From: DASVFB01 sp045806505 | GTDB lineage: Bacteria > Actinomycetota > Thermoleophilia > Gaiellales > Gaiellaceae | Length of the DNA: 19,937 bases | Direction of reading: 5' to 3' | NCBI GenBank assembly: GCA_045806505.1 | Contig: JBJMJE010000184.1 | Span: 1 to 19,937, forward strand | Shown here: positions 1 through 6,813 of the stretch, in pieces | Numbering within the stretch: position 1 is the first letter of the stretch | How the letters are laid out: each line of letters begins with the position of its first letter | Notes under the pieces: model-generated | What the model saw: the letters and a program-made list of their open reading frames with translations, nothing else | What the model was told of the DNA's origin: nothing | The model's database searches: none | Made by a program: the position numbers and the translations under genes

Positions 1-989
1 ACGTTTCCTGCGTTCTGCAAGCCGCCGATCAACACGGCGACGAGGACGACTGCAAACGGGTTGTACCGCCCGAGCGCAGCGACGACGATGCCCGTGTAGC
101 CGTAGTACTGCTTCTGCAGCCCGTTGGGATCGGCGTCGAGCGTGTGGCGGAAGTCGCCGTCCTGGCTCGCGCCGCCGAGACCCGCGAGCGCGCCCGAGAT
201 CGCCATCACCGCGAGGATCTTCCGCCGCGTTCGAATGCCCGCGTAGTGCGCTGCGCGCGGCGAGTCGCCGAGCACCTGCACCTCGAAGCCGAACCGAGTC
301 CGCGAGTAGAGGAACCACAGGCCGACCGCGCACAGCGCAGCGATCCCCGCGCCGAGCGGCAGCGCGATCGTGCCCTGCAGGTGGAGCGTCGCCGCCGGCC
401 AGAGCGCGTTGTCCGCCAGCGGCTTTCCCGTCGGGAAGACTTTCGCGTTGAAGCCCTCGGTCTCGCGCCAGTACGACTCGCTGTTGAAGATGAGGTACGT
501 CAGCACGTACGCGGCGACGTAGTTGAGCATCAGCGACGTGATGATCTCGCTCGTCTTGAAGAACGCCCGCAGGACGCCGGCGATCGACGCCCAGGCGGCC
601 CCGCCGGCCGCTCCGGCGAAGACCATTGCTGCGATCACGATCGCGGTCGGCCAGCCCTTCCCGCCGAGGTAGAGGCCGGCAGCGGCCGCGGTGATCGCCC
701 CGATGTAGAGCTGCCCCTCGCCGCCGATGTTGAACAGCCGCATGCGAAATGCCGCCGCCGCGGCGAGGCCGGTGAACGCGAGCGGCGTCGCGGCGATCAG
801 CGACTGGCCGAGCGCCCCCTCGGAGACGAACGCGGCGTCGATCAGCTTGCGGTAGCTCGACAGCGCATCGTGCCCCGTCGCCTGCAGCACGATCCCCATC
901 GCCAGGAATGCGAAGAGCAGCGACCCCGCAGGGACGGCGAACAGCAGCCAGCGCGGTTGCTCGAGGCGCCGCTCAATCCTGATGCGGAT
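1..989 (-). CDS. ABC transporter permease, BMP/nucleoside type (partial, C-terminus off the left edge)
   Basis: This is an inner-membrane permease of the branched-chain/ribose/nucleoside superfamily (BPD_transp_2). About 329 residues are visible, from the N-terminus to the window edge, with no internal stop. Family motifs include RLFNIGGEGQL after the second hydrophobic segment and TSLMLNYVAAYVLTYL about 60 residues later; both are typical of YufP-like nucleoside permeases. Several hydrophobic segments follow, ending in GIVVAALGRYNPFAVVLVAV. The gene follows the ATPase directly and overlaps its 3' end, so the two are probably translationally coupled. The start is odd: the frame has no ATG, GTG or TTG near the expected N-terminus. 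The best-placed codon is ATC at 989, five bases after a perfect GGGAGG; the next ATG in frame would remove much of the first membrane segment. A second permease would be expected beyond the left edge. The function is secure; the start is not. Confidence 0.9.
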   Translation of the reverse strand, partial: MRIRIERRLEQPRWLLFAVPAGSLLFAFLAMGIVLQATGHDALSSYRKLIDAAFVSEGALGQSLIAATPLAFTGLAAAAAFRMRLFNIGGEGQLYIGAITAAAAGLYLGGKGWPTAIVIAAMVFAGAAGGAAWASIAGVLRAFFKTSEIITSLMLNYVAAYVLTYLIFNSESYWRETEGFNAKVFPTGKPLADNALWPAATLHLQGTIALPLGAGIAALCAVGLWFLYSRTRFGFEVQVLGDSPRAAHYAGIRTRRKILAVMAISGALAGLGGASQDGDFRHTLDADPNGLQKQYYGYTGIVVAALGRYNPFAVVLVAVLIGGLQNAGN

Positions 990-2544
990 CGTGGCCTCCC
1001 GCCATGAGCAAGCCGATCTCCTCGACGTCGGCGTGGGCCGCCTGGAACTCCCCGAGCACTGCGCCCTCGTACATCACCGCGATCCGGTCGGCGAGCAACA
1101 GGATCTCGTCCAGGTCCTCGCTGATCAACAGGACGGCCGCGCCGCCGGCGGCTGCATCGCGCAGATACGAGTGAACGGTCTCGATCGCGCCGACGTCGAG
1201 CCCGCGCGTGGGTGCCGCGGCGACGATGACGCGCGGCTCCGCCGTGAACTCGCGCGCGAGCACGACCTTCTGCAGGTTGCCGCCCGAGAGCTGCCGCGCC
1301 TGCGCGTCAGGCCCAGGCGCGGCGATCCGGTAACGGTGGATCAACTCGACGGCGCGGTCGCGGATCGCCCGCAGCCGGAGCACGGGGCCTCGCGACGACG
1401 ACGGCCCGCGGTACGACTTGAGCGCGAGGTTCGACGCGATGCTCAGGCTCGGCGCAAGACCGGTGCCGAGGCGGTCCTCGGGCACGTATGCGACACCTGC
1501 CGCGGCCGCCGCTCGCGGGTCTCCGGGACGCACGCTGCGTCCCGCGACCGACACGCGGCCGGCCGTCGGCGGGCGCAGACCCGCGATCGTCTCCGCCAGC
1601 TCCCGCTGGCCGTTCCCCGCGACACCTGCAATCGCGACGATCTCGCCGGCGCGCGCGACGTGCGAGACGACCTTCAACGCGGCGCCGCCGCGATCGCCGT
1701 CGGCGCAGAGGCCGCTCGTCTCGAGCATCGTCTCCGCCGCCTGCCGGGGCTTTGCGACAGGTCCACCCTCCGCGAACTCGCGGCCGACCATCAGCGACGC
1801 GAGCGAGCGCGGCGTCGCGTCCTCGGTCGAGACGGTCGCGATCGTGCGGCCGCCGCGGAGCACCGTCACGCGATCCGCGACCGCCTTGACCTCGTGGAGC
1901 TTGTGCGAGATGAAGATGACGGTCCGGCCGAGCTCCGCCATCGCGCGGAGCGTCGTGAACAGGACGTCGGCCTCCTGCGGCGTCAGCACGGCGGTGGGCT
2001 CGTCGAGGATCAGGATGTTCGCGTCGCGGTAGAGCGCCTTGACGATCTCGACGCGCTGCTGCTCGCCGAGCGACAGCTGCCAGACACGCGCGCGCGGGTC
2101 GAGGTCCATCCCGTAGCTCCGCGAGACGGCGCGGACGCGGCCCTCGATCGCGCGCCGGCGGAGGCCGAACGTGCGGCCCTCGCCGCGGTGGTCGCCGAGC
2201 ACGACGTTCTCCGCGACGGTGAACGGCTCGACGAGCCGGAAGTGCTGGTGAACCATGAAGATGCCCGCGTCGAGCGCGTCGCGCGGCGCGTGGAAATGAA
2301 CGCGGCGGCCGTTCAGGGAGATCTCGCCCTCGTCCGGCCGGTAGAGGCCGGTGAGGATGTTCGACAGGGTGCTCTTCCCCGCGCCGTTCTCGCCGAGCAG
2401 CGCGTGCACCTCGCCGACGGCGGCCTCGAAGTCGACGCCGTCGTTCGCGACGACACCGGGGAACCGCTTCGTGATTCCCCGCATCGCAACGGCCGGAGGG
2501 GCGCCCTGAGCGCCCCTCCCGTTGTTCGGCTCGGATTCCTGCAC
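973..2544 (-). CDS. ABC transporter ATP-binding protein with two ATPase domains (BMP/nucleoside importer)
   Basis: This cytoplasmic ATPase subunit (523 aa) belongs to the sugar/nucleoside importer class with two fused nucleotide-binding domains. Domain 1 has Walker A GENGAGKST at residues 51-59, then the signature LSLGEQQRVEI and Walker B ILILDEPTA. Domain 2 is degenerate, as is usual for this class: its P-loop position reads GVAGNGQRE without the lysine. Its signature LSGGNLQK is intact, and its Walker B reads VIVAAAPTRGLDVGA without the catalytic acidic pair. The start is GTG at 2544-2542, sharing one base with the TAG stop of the binding-protein gene (TAGTG), which indicates translational coupling. 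Length matches RbsA/YufO-type proteins. The exact substrate cannot be read from the sequence. A purine nucleoside or base is inferred from the neighbouring purine catabolic genes and the BMP-type receptor. Confidence 0.95.
   Translation of the reverse strand: MQESEPNNGRGAQGAPPAVAMRGITKRFPGVVANDGVDFEAAVGEVHALLGENGAGKSTLSNILTGLYRPDEGEISLNGRRVHFHAPRDALDAGIFMVHQHFRLVEPFTVAENVVLGDHRGEGRTFGLRRRAIEGRVRAVSRSYGMDLDPRARVWQLSLGEQQRVEIVKALYRDANILILDEPTAVLTPQEADVLFTTLRAMAELGRTVIFISHKLHEVKAVADRVTVLRGGRTIATVSTEDATPRSLASLMVGREFAEGGPVAKPRQAAETMLETSGLCADGDRGGAALKVVSHVARAGEIVAIAGVAGNGQRELAETIAGLRPPTAGRVSVAGRSVRPGDPRAAAAAGVAYVPEDRLGTGLAPSLSIASNLALKSYRGPSSSRGPVLRLRAIRDRAVELIHRYRIAAPGPDAQARQLSGGNLQKVVLAREFTAEPRVIVAAAPTRGLDVGAIETVHSYLRDAAAGGAAVLLISEDLDEILLLADRIAVMYEGAVLGEFQAAHADVEEIGLLMAGGHDPHQD
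995..1000 (-). promoter_or_regulatory. Strong Shine-Dalgarno site (GGGAGG) for the permease
   Basis: On the minus strand GGGAGG lies inside the last codons of the ATPase gene, followed after five bases by ATC (989-987) in the permease frame. The spacing is ideal for initiation, which is why 989 was chosen although ATC is a very rare start codon. A second ATC lies two codons downstream. Confidence 0.45.
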
Positions 2545-3641
2545 TAGCCCTTCGGGCTACCGATCACGCCCTTCACGAGCCAGTTCATCGCATACAGCTG
2601 CTGCAGCGTCATCTTCTTGCCCTTCGGCACGCGGAGCTTCCCGCTCTGGTCGTACAGGGGCCCCGTGAACTCGTAGAACGTGTGGTTCTTGATCGCCTTC
2701 AGCTTTGCCGCTATCGCCTTCTTGGTCTTCGCACTCACCTTCGGCCCGAACGGCGCCAGGGCCGTGAAGCCGTCGTTGATGCTGCCGTAGTAGAAACCGG
2801 GCTTCCACGACCCGTCCATCGCCGCCTTGATGCGGCGCAGGTAGTACGGCCCCCAGTGGTAGATCGCCGCCGTCAGCCACTGCTTCGGCGCGAACGTGTG
2901 CGCGTCGGAGTCGTAGCCGACCCAGGGGATGCCCTTCGACTCCGCGTACTGCCCCGTCGCGGGCGAGTCGACGTTCTGGCCGAGGACGTCCGCGCCGGCC
3001 TGGTGGAGGCTCTGCGCCGCGCGCGTCTCCTTCGGGATGTCGAGCCAGGAGTTCGTCCAGACGAGCTTCACCTTGGCGCCGGGGTGCATCGCCTGCACGC
3101 CGAGCGTCCACGCGTTCGCGTGGCGGATCACTTCCGGAGTCGCGAACGGAACGACGTACCCCAGCACGCCCTTCTTCGTCGCGGCGCCCGCCGCCATGCC
3201 CGACAGGTAGATCGTGTCCTCGCCCGCGCCGAAGTACTGGGCGAGGTTCTTGGATGTGTCCGTCATCGTCGCCTGCTCGAACAGCACCTTCGGATACTTC
3301 GCCGCCAGCTGCTTGCTGATGTAGCCGTACGACGTTCCGAAGATCATCTGATAGCCCTGCTGCACGAGGCTCGCCACCGTCTGCTCGAGCACCGGCCCTG
3401 TTGGGATGTTCTCCTTGATGGTCGTCTGAATCTTGCTGCCGAGGGCCTTCTCCACGTACAGGCGGCCCGCGTCGTGCGCCTGCGACCAGCCGTGGTCGTT
3501 GTGCGGACCGGGATAGATCCACGCCACCTTGAACGCGTCGTTCTTTGCCGCAGACCCGCTGCCGATCCCGACCGCGAGGACCGTCACGGTGGCAGCAAGC
3601 GCAACCAGGACCCCGACGGCCCCGAACTTCTTCTTCATCAT
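2544..3641 (-). CDS. BMP-family (PnrA-like) ABC transporter substrate-binding protein
   Basis: This is an extracytoplasmic receptor for the importer encoded downstream (365 aa from the first ATG). It has a positively charged MMKKK start, a hydrophobic stretch over about residues 8-27, and a small-residue region SGSAA around 28-32 that could be cut by signal peptidase I. The BMP domain begins near residue 37 with VAWIYPGPHNDHGWSQAHD, characteristic of the family that includes the purine nucleoside receptor PnrA. Further family segments are EQTVASLVQQGYQMIFGTSYG and PWVGYDSDAH. There is no cysteine near the signal region, so the usual lipoprotein anchor is absent. Two tandem ATGs (3641 and 3638) are possible. 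GAGAGGAG lies so close to the first that 3638 has the better ribosome spacing. It is the first gene of the importer operon, behind a TATATT box. Confidence 0.92.
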   Translation of the reverse strand: MMKKKFGAVGVLVALAATVTVLAVGIGSGSAAKNDAFKVAWIYPGPHNDHGWSQAHDAGRLYVEKALGSKIQTTIKENIPTGPVLEQTVASLVQQGYQMIFGTSYGYISKQLAAKYPKVLFEQATMTDTSKNLAQYFGAGEDTIYLSGMAAGAATKKGVLGYVVPFATPEVIRHANAWTLGVQAMHPGAKVKLVWTNSWLDIPKETRAAQSLHQAGADVLGQNVDSPATGQYAESKGIPWVGYDSDAHTFAPKQWLTAAIYHWGPYYLRRIKAAMDGSWKPGFYYGSINDGFTALAPFGPKVSAKTKKAIAAKLKAIKNHTFYEFTGPLYDQSGKLRVPKGKKMTLQQLYAMNWLVKGVIGSPKG

Positions 3642-3662
3642 GCTCCTCTCGACCCGGATGAC

Positions 3663-3670
3663 CTTCGAAG
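3663..3670. promoter_or_regulatory. Palindrome CTTCGAAG at the predicted importer transcription start (possible operator)
   Basis: This is a perfect 8-base palindrome placed next to the shared -10 region and over the predicted minus-strand transcription start. Its position would suit a repressor. It is short, so chance cannot be excluded. No regulator gene is present in the window. Confidence 0.25.
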
Positions 3671-3672
3671 CG

Positions 3673-3680
3673 AATATAAG
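3673..3680. promoter_or_regulatory. Overlapping divergent -10 boxes between the importer operon and the amidohydrolase operon
   Basis: This is the only AT-rich island in the 66-base gap between the BMP gene (minus) and the M20 gene (plus). On the minus strand it reads TATATT (3678-3673), giving a predicted start near 3666 and a leader of about 25 bases that holds the BMP ribosome site. On the plus strand it reads TATAAG (3675-3680), which could serve the TTG start at 3708. No good -35 box is visible for either direction. Which direction is used is inference. Confidence 0.45.
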
Positions 3681-3707
3681 ACACGCCTCGGCCGGGGGCT
3701 AGGGCAC

Positions 3708-4673
3708 TTGGACATCTTCGAGCGCATAGAGCGGATTGCGGCGATCGGCGACCGCCCGGGCTACTCGCCCGCCGAGGACGCCGCGCACGATCTCGCGGCC
3801 GGCTGGATGGCCGAAGCAAGGCTCGCGGTCTCGCGCGACGAGGCCGGGAACCTGCTCGGACGGCGGGGCGAGGCGCAGGTCTGGACGGGCTCGCACCTCG
3901 ATTCCGTGCCGAACGGGGGCCGCTTCGACGGGGTGATCGGCGTCCTCGCGGGAATCGAGGCGGCCGCGCGGCTGCCTGAGGCGCCGCTCGGCGTTGCCGT
4001 CTTCCGCGCCGAGGAGACCGGGCCGATGGGGAGCCGGCGCCTCGCGGAGCTGCCGGAGGCTTTCATCGAGGTGCACATCGAGCAGGGGCCGGTGCTCGAG
4101 CGGGCCGGCCAGCCGCTCGGCGTCGTCACGGCGATCGCGGGGCAGGCGCGCGGCGCGGTGGTCTTCGAGGGACGCGCCGACCACGCCGGCACGACGCCGA
4201 TGGACGTGCGGGACGATGCGCTCGTCAAGGCGGCGCGATTCATCCAGCACGTGTCCGAGGCGGCACGCGAGGGCGGCGTTGCGACGGTCGGCGCCGTCGA
4301 GGTCGAGCCGGGTGCGATGAACGTCGTGCCGGCGCGCGTCACGGTCGCGGTCGACGCGCGCGCTCCGAGCGCGCAGGCGCTCAAGGAGCTCGTCGAGCGC
4401 ATCGGCTTCGAGCCGACGTGGCAGCTCGAGCCGGTGGCGATGAGCGGTGCGCCGTTCGAGGCGCTCTCGGCGGTCCTGCCGGACGCGCCGCGGCTCGTCT
4501 CCGGCGCCGGGCACGACGCGATGGTCCTCGCGGCTGCCGGCGTGCCGACGGCGATGCTCTTCGTCCGGAGCCTCAACGGCGGCGCGAGCCACTCGCCGCA
4601 GGAGCTGTCGTCGCCGGAGGACATCGCCCTCGCGGTGGACGTCCTTACCCGGACGCTCGAGCGCCTGACGTAG
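3708..4673 (+). CDS. Compact M20-family allantoate amidohydrolase / N-carbamoyl amino acid hydrolase
   Basis: This is a probable dinuclear-metal cytosolic amidohydrolase of the allantoate amidohydrolase/hydantoinase-carbamoylase group, which removes a ureido group with release of ammonia and CO2. From the TTG start (321 aa) the metal ligands are recognisable: H63 in GSHLDSV, D74 in GGRFDGV, E102-E103 in FRAEETG, H123 in EVHIEQGP, and H295 in GASHSPQE. The dimer/lid region GRADHAGTTPMDVR is also present. Family members are usually about 400-420 residues. Here the segment between the Glu pair and HIEQG is roughly 20 residues instead of about 60, and the N-terminus and dimerisation domain are also trimmed. 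Every catalytic element remains, so it is compact rather than broken. TTG was chosen because the frame upstream is antisense to the BMP gene and carries no family sequence. Among purine genes, allantoate is the likeliest substrate, but an N-carbamoyl amino acid is equally compatible with the sequence. Confidence 0.8.
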   Translation: MDIFERIERIAAIGDRPGYSPAEDAAHDLAAGWMAEARLAVSRDEAGNLLGRRGEAQVWTGSHLDSVPNGGRFDGVIGVLAGIEAAARLPEAPLGVAVFRAEETGPMGSRRLAELPEAFIEVHIEQGPVLERAGQPLGVVTAIAGQARGAVVFEGRADHAGTTPMDVRDDALVKAARFIQHVSEAAREGGVATVGAVEVEPGAMNVVPARVTVAVDARAPSAQALKELVERIGFEPTWQLEPVAMSGAPFEALSAVLPDAPRLVSGAGHDAMVLAAAGVPTAMLFVRSLNGGASHSPQELSSPEDIALAVDVLTRTLERLT

Positions 4674-4684
4674 GCTCTCGCGCC

Positions 4685-5119
4685 GTGCTGACGAATCGCT
4701 CTGCACCGCCTGCGACCGTGACGCCGGTGCTCGTCTATCCGGACGTCCGGGCGGCTGTCGAGTGGCTCGAAGCGGCGTTCGGCTTCGGCGAGCGGGTGCG
4801 CATCGGTGACGCGCATCGCGCGCAGATGCGGGTCGGCGAGGACGGCTCGATCGTCGTCGCTGACGTGCGCGGAGAGCAGGTCGCGCCGAGTGCGGGCGCG
4901 ATCACGCACCTGATCAAGGTTCGCGTGCCCGATGTCGACGCGGCATTTGCGCGTGCGCGCGACTACGGAGGCCGCGTGCTCGAGGAGCCGCACACGTGGG
5001 AGTACGGCGAGCGCTCCTGCGTCGTCGAGGATCTCGCCGGGCACCGCTGGGAGCTGACGCAGACCGTGCGTGACGTCGACCCCGAGGAATGGGGCGGCGT
5101 CACGGTTGCGCCTTGGTGA
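4685..5119 (+). CDS. VOC-superfamily (glyoxalase/bleomycin-resistance-like) protein
   Basis: This small cytosolic protein of 144 aa carries one VOC fold unit in the PhnB-like layout. It has an opening VTPVLVYPDVRAAVEWLEAAFGF, a central THLIKVRVPDVDAAFARA, and a closing segment with GERSCVVEDLAGHRWELTQ, followed by the DVDPEEWGG tail seen in many VOC relatives. The E in CVVEDL and the H in GHRW are candidate metal or active-site positions, but the reaction is unknown. The GTG at 4685 is the start, 11 bases after the M20 stop. The open frame further upstream is a shadow of the M20 gene. Its TGA overlaps the GTG of the next gene (GTGA), so the three plus-strand genes probably form one transcription unit. 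A role in handling a purine-breakdown intermediate is possible but not shown. Confidence 0.8.
   Translation: MLTNRSAPPATVTPVLVYPDVRAAVEWLEAAFGFGERVRIGDAHRAQMRVGEDGSIVVADVRGEQVAPSAGAITHLIKVRVPDVDAAFARARDYGGRVLEEPHTWEYGERSCVVEDLAGHRWELTQTVRDVDPEEWGGVTVAPW
4712..4727 (-). repeat. Short boundary repeat, inverted copy
   Basis: The reverse complement of this 16-base stretch reads CCGGCGTCACGGTCGC. It matches 15 of 16 bases at 5909-5924 and 14 of 16 at 5094-5109. It lies inside the 5' end of the VOC gene. Confidence 0.35.
5096..5119 (+). repeat. Short boundary repeat, direct copy 1 (VOC stop / EEP start)
   Basis: This 24-base stretch ends exactly at the VOC TGA. It matches 20 of 24 bases at 5911-5934, which ends exactly at the EEP TGA. 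Both encode the protein tail GVTVAP plus one residue. Confidence 0.4.
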
Positions 5120-5934
5120 CTGCGGCGCTGCGGATCGCCACGCACAACGTCTGGGGTTTGCGCGGGGACTGGGAGCAGCGCCTGCAGATCCTCCGGCGCG
5201 GCTACGAGCAACTGGCGCCGGACGTCGTCACGCTCCAGGAGACGATCCTCGACGGCGACGTCGACCAGGCACGGTCGATCCTCGGCGACGGCTACAACCT
5301 CCTCCAGCAACGCTCGCGAGAGCCCGACGGGCAGGGCGTGACGATCGCGAGCCGCTGGCCGGTCGGCGAGGTCGTGGAGTGCGATCTGGACGTCACTCCG
5401 CGAACGGGCGAGTTCGCCTGTACGACGCTGATCGCGGAGGTGCTGGCGCCCGAGCCGCTCGGACGCCTGTGGATCGCGAATCACCTTCCCGACTATCAAC
5501 TCGACCACGAGCACGAGCGGTGCCTCCAGGCGGTCGTCGCCGCGCGGACGCTGGAGGAGCTGGCAAGCGCGCGGCCGGGCCACGTCATCGTCGCCGGCGA
5601 CTTCGATGCGGATCCGGAGTCGGCGAGCGTGCGCTTCTGGACGGGCAGGCAGCCGCTCGAAGGACTGAGCGTGTGCTTCCGGGACGCCTGGGAGAGCATT
5701 CATCCCGGAGAGGCGGGCGGCACGTTCGTTCCCGAGAACCCGTACTACGCCGACTGGGACTGGCCGTACCGGCGCATCGACTACGTGCTGGTGCGGTGCG
5801 GCCCGCACGGCGGGCCGACGCTCGCGATCGACGACTGCCGCCGCACGTTCGACGGCCCGGACACGACGGCCAGCGACCACTACGGCGTCGTTGCCGACCT
5901 GAGCGTGCCCGGCGTCACAGTCGCGCCGCGGTGA
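5116..5934 (+). CDS. Endonuclease/exonuclease/phosphatase (EEP) family hydrolase
   Basis: This predicted metal-dependent phosphoesterase of the DNase I/AP-endonuclease fold has 272 aa from the GTG at 5116. The active-site motifs occur in the standard order: THNVWG at the N-terminus (metal/phosphate Asn), LQETI (metal Glu), NHLPDYQLDHEHERCLQA, VIVAGDFDADPES (usual GDFN; Asp here in place of the Asn), RRIDYVL, and the terminal catalytic TASDHYGVVADL. There is no signal peptide or membrane segment, so it should be cytosolic. Substrates in this superfamily range from DNA to phosphodiesters and sphingomyelin, and none can be assigned. GTG is preferred because it overlaps the VOC stop as GTGA; TTG at 5113 is an alternative. 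The last 20 bases overlap the convergent kinase gene. The Asp-for-Asn change is tolerated in some relatives, so activity is still likely. Confidence 0.85.
   Translation: MTAALRIATHNVWGLRGDWEQRLQILRRGYEQLAPDVVTLQETILDGDVDQARSILGDGYNLLQQRSREPDGQGVTIASRWPVGEVVECDLDVTPRTGEFACTTLIAEVLAPEPLGRLWIANHLPDYQLDHEHERCLQAVVAARTLEELASARPGHVIVAGDFDADPESASVRFWTGRQPLEGLSVCFRDAWESIHPGEAGGTFVPENPYYADWDWPYRRIDYVLVRCGPHGGPTLAIDDCRRTFDGPDTTASDHYGVVADLSVPGVTVAPR
5911..5934 (+). repeat. Short boundary repeat, direct copy 2 (EEP stop / convergent kinase stop)
   Basis: This is the second direct copy of the 24-base element at 5096-5119, with four mismatches. Read on the minus strand it also supplies the stop codon region of the convergent kinase gene, so it forms the seam between two operons. 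Confidence 0.4.
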
Positions 5935-6805
5935 GCACCTCGTCGAGCCAGCGCCGCGCCTCGAGCACGAGCACTCGGTTGTTCTCGAGCGTGTAGTACG
6001 ACAGGGCGTTCACAGCCTGCGAGACGACCCAGCCGCGGGCACGCAGCCACGTCGCGTCGTCCACGGAGAGGGCTTCGCGGAAGCGGGCGCGCTCCGCCGC
6101 GGGCAACACCTTCCACGCGACCGCGACGTCGCAGGCGGGATCGCCGGCGCCGAGGCAGCCGAAGTCGATCACGCCGCACAGCCGGCCGTCCGTCACGAGC
6201 AGGTTCCGGACGTCGAGGTCGCCGTGGTGCCAGATGGGCGCCCGGTTCCACGCGAGCGCGGCGAGCGCCTCTTCCCACGCCGCCGTCGCCGCGGCGGCGT
6301 CGATCTCGCCTTGCAGCGCGTCGATCGAGGCTCGCGTGGACTCGTCGCGATCGGCGAGCGGCTGGCCGCGGAACGCGTTGTGCGGCCCCGGCCCCGGCGC
6401 GCCGGTCGCGTCGATGGAGTGCAGTGCGGAGATGAATGCGGCGAGATCCTCGGCGGCTCCCTCGGCGATCGGCGCCCGATTCGCGGTCTCGCCTGCGAGC
6501 CAGCGATAGACAGACCACTCGAACGGATAGCCGAGCCCCGGCTGTCCCTCAGCCAGCGGCGTCGGCACGGCGAGCGGCAGGTGCGGTGCGAGCCTCGGCA
6601 GCCAGCGCCGCTCGTTCTTCAGCGAGCTTTCGTTGACCTCGCGTCGCGGCAGTCGCGCAACCAGCTCCGGGCCGAGGCGGTAGAGGGCGTGGTCGGTGCC
6701 GAACGACGCGACTCGCTCGACCGGCAGCTCGCTCCACTCCGGGAACTGCTCGTCCACGAGCCGGCGCACGAGCTCGGCGCTCGTCGGCACCTCGTCCGGA
6801 TGCAT
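5915..6805 (-). CDS. Aminoglycoside-phosphotransferase-family kinase
   Basis: This cytosolic small-molecule kinase of the APH/choline-kinase fold has 296 aa. The N-lobe contains FGTDHALYRLGPELVARLPRR, where the VARLP stretch fits the ATP-anchoring strand. The hinge region is FEWSVYRWLAGE. The catalytic loop is HHGDLDVRNLL, with the Asp base and the Asn present (usual HGDLxPGN), and the metal-binding segment is VIDFGCLGAGDPACD. This matches a large actinobacterial family normally annotated only as APH-like, so antibiotic resistance should not be assumed. The ATG at 6805 is eight bases after the DUF3830 stop in the same direction, so it may be the last gene of the purine operon. Its 3' end overlaps the EEP gene on the other strand. 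Substrate unknown. Confidence 0.88.
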   Translation of the reverse strand: MHPDEVPTSAELVRRLVDEQFPEWSELPVERVASFGTDHALYRLGPELVARLPRREVNESSLKNERRWLPRLAPHLPLAVPTPLAEGQPGLGYPFEWSVYRWLAGETANRAPIAEGAAEDLAAFISALHSIDATGAPGPGPHNAFRGQPLADRDESTRASIDALQGEIDAAAATAAWEEALAALAWNRAPIWHHGDLDVRNLLVTDGRLCGVIDFGCLGAGDPACDVAVAWKVLPAAERARFREALSVDDATWLRARGWVVSQAVNALSYYTLENNRVLVLEARRWLDEVLTAARL

Positions 6806-6813
6806 CTGCGAGC

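Noticed and set aside
1900..1990. Second ATPase domain lacking the Walker A lysine treated as a defect
   Set aside because: A degenerate second P-loop and Walker B are normal for double-ATPase subunits of the sugar/nucleoside importer class.
144..2547. Long plus-strand open frames opposite the permease and ATPase
   Set aside because: Their translations are Arg/Pro/Ala-rich without family motifs, and they lie opposite genes with clear motifs. This is an antisense shadow caused by high GC.
4418..4684. N-terminal extension of the VOC protein from ATG 4418
   Set aside because: The added residues are the M20 gene read in another frame, and the VOC fold begins just after GTG 4685.
5915..6805. Antibiotic resistance gene (aminoglycoside phosphotransferase)
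   Set aside because: It matches a generic actinobacterial APH-like family by its motifs; nothing in sequence or context supports aminoglycosides as substrate.
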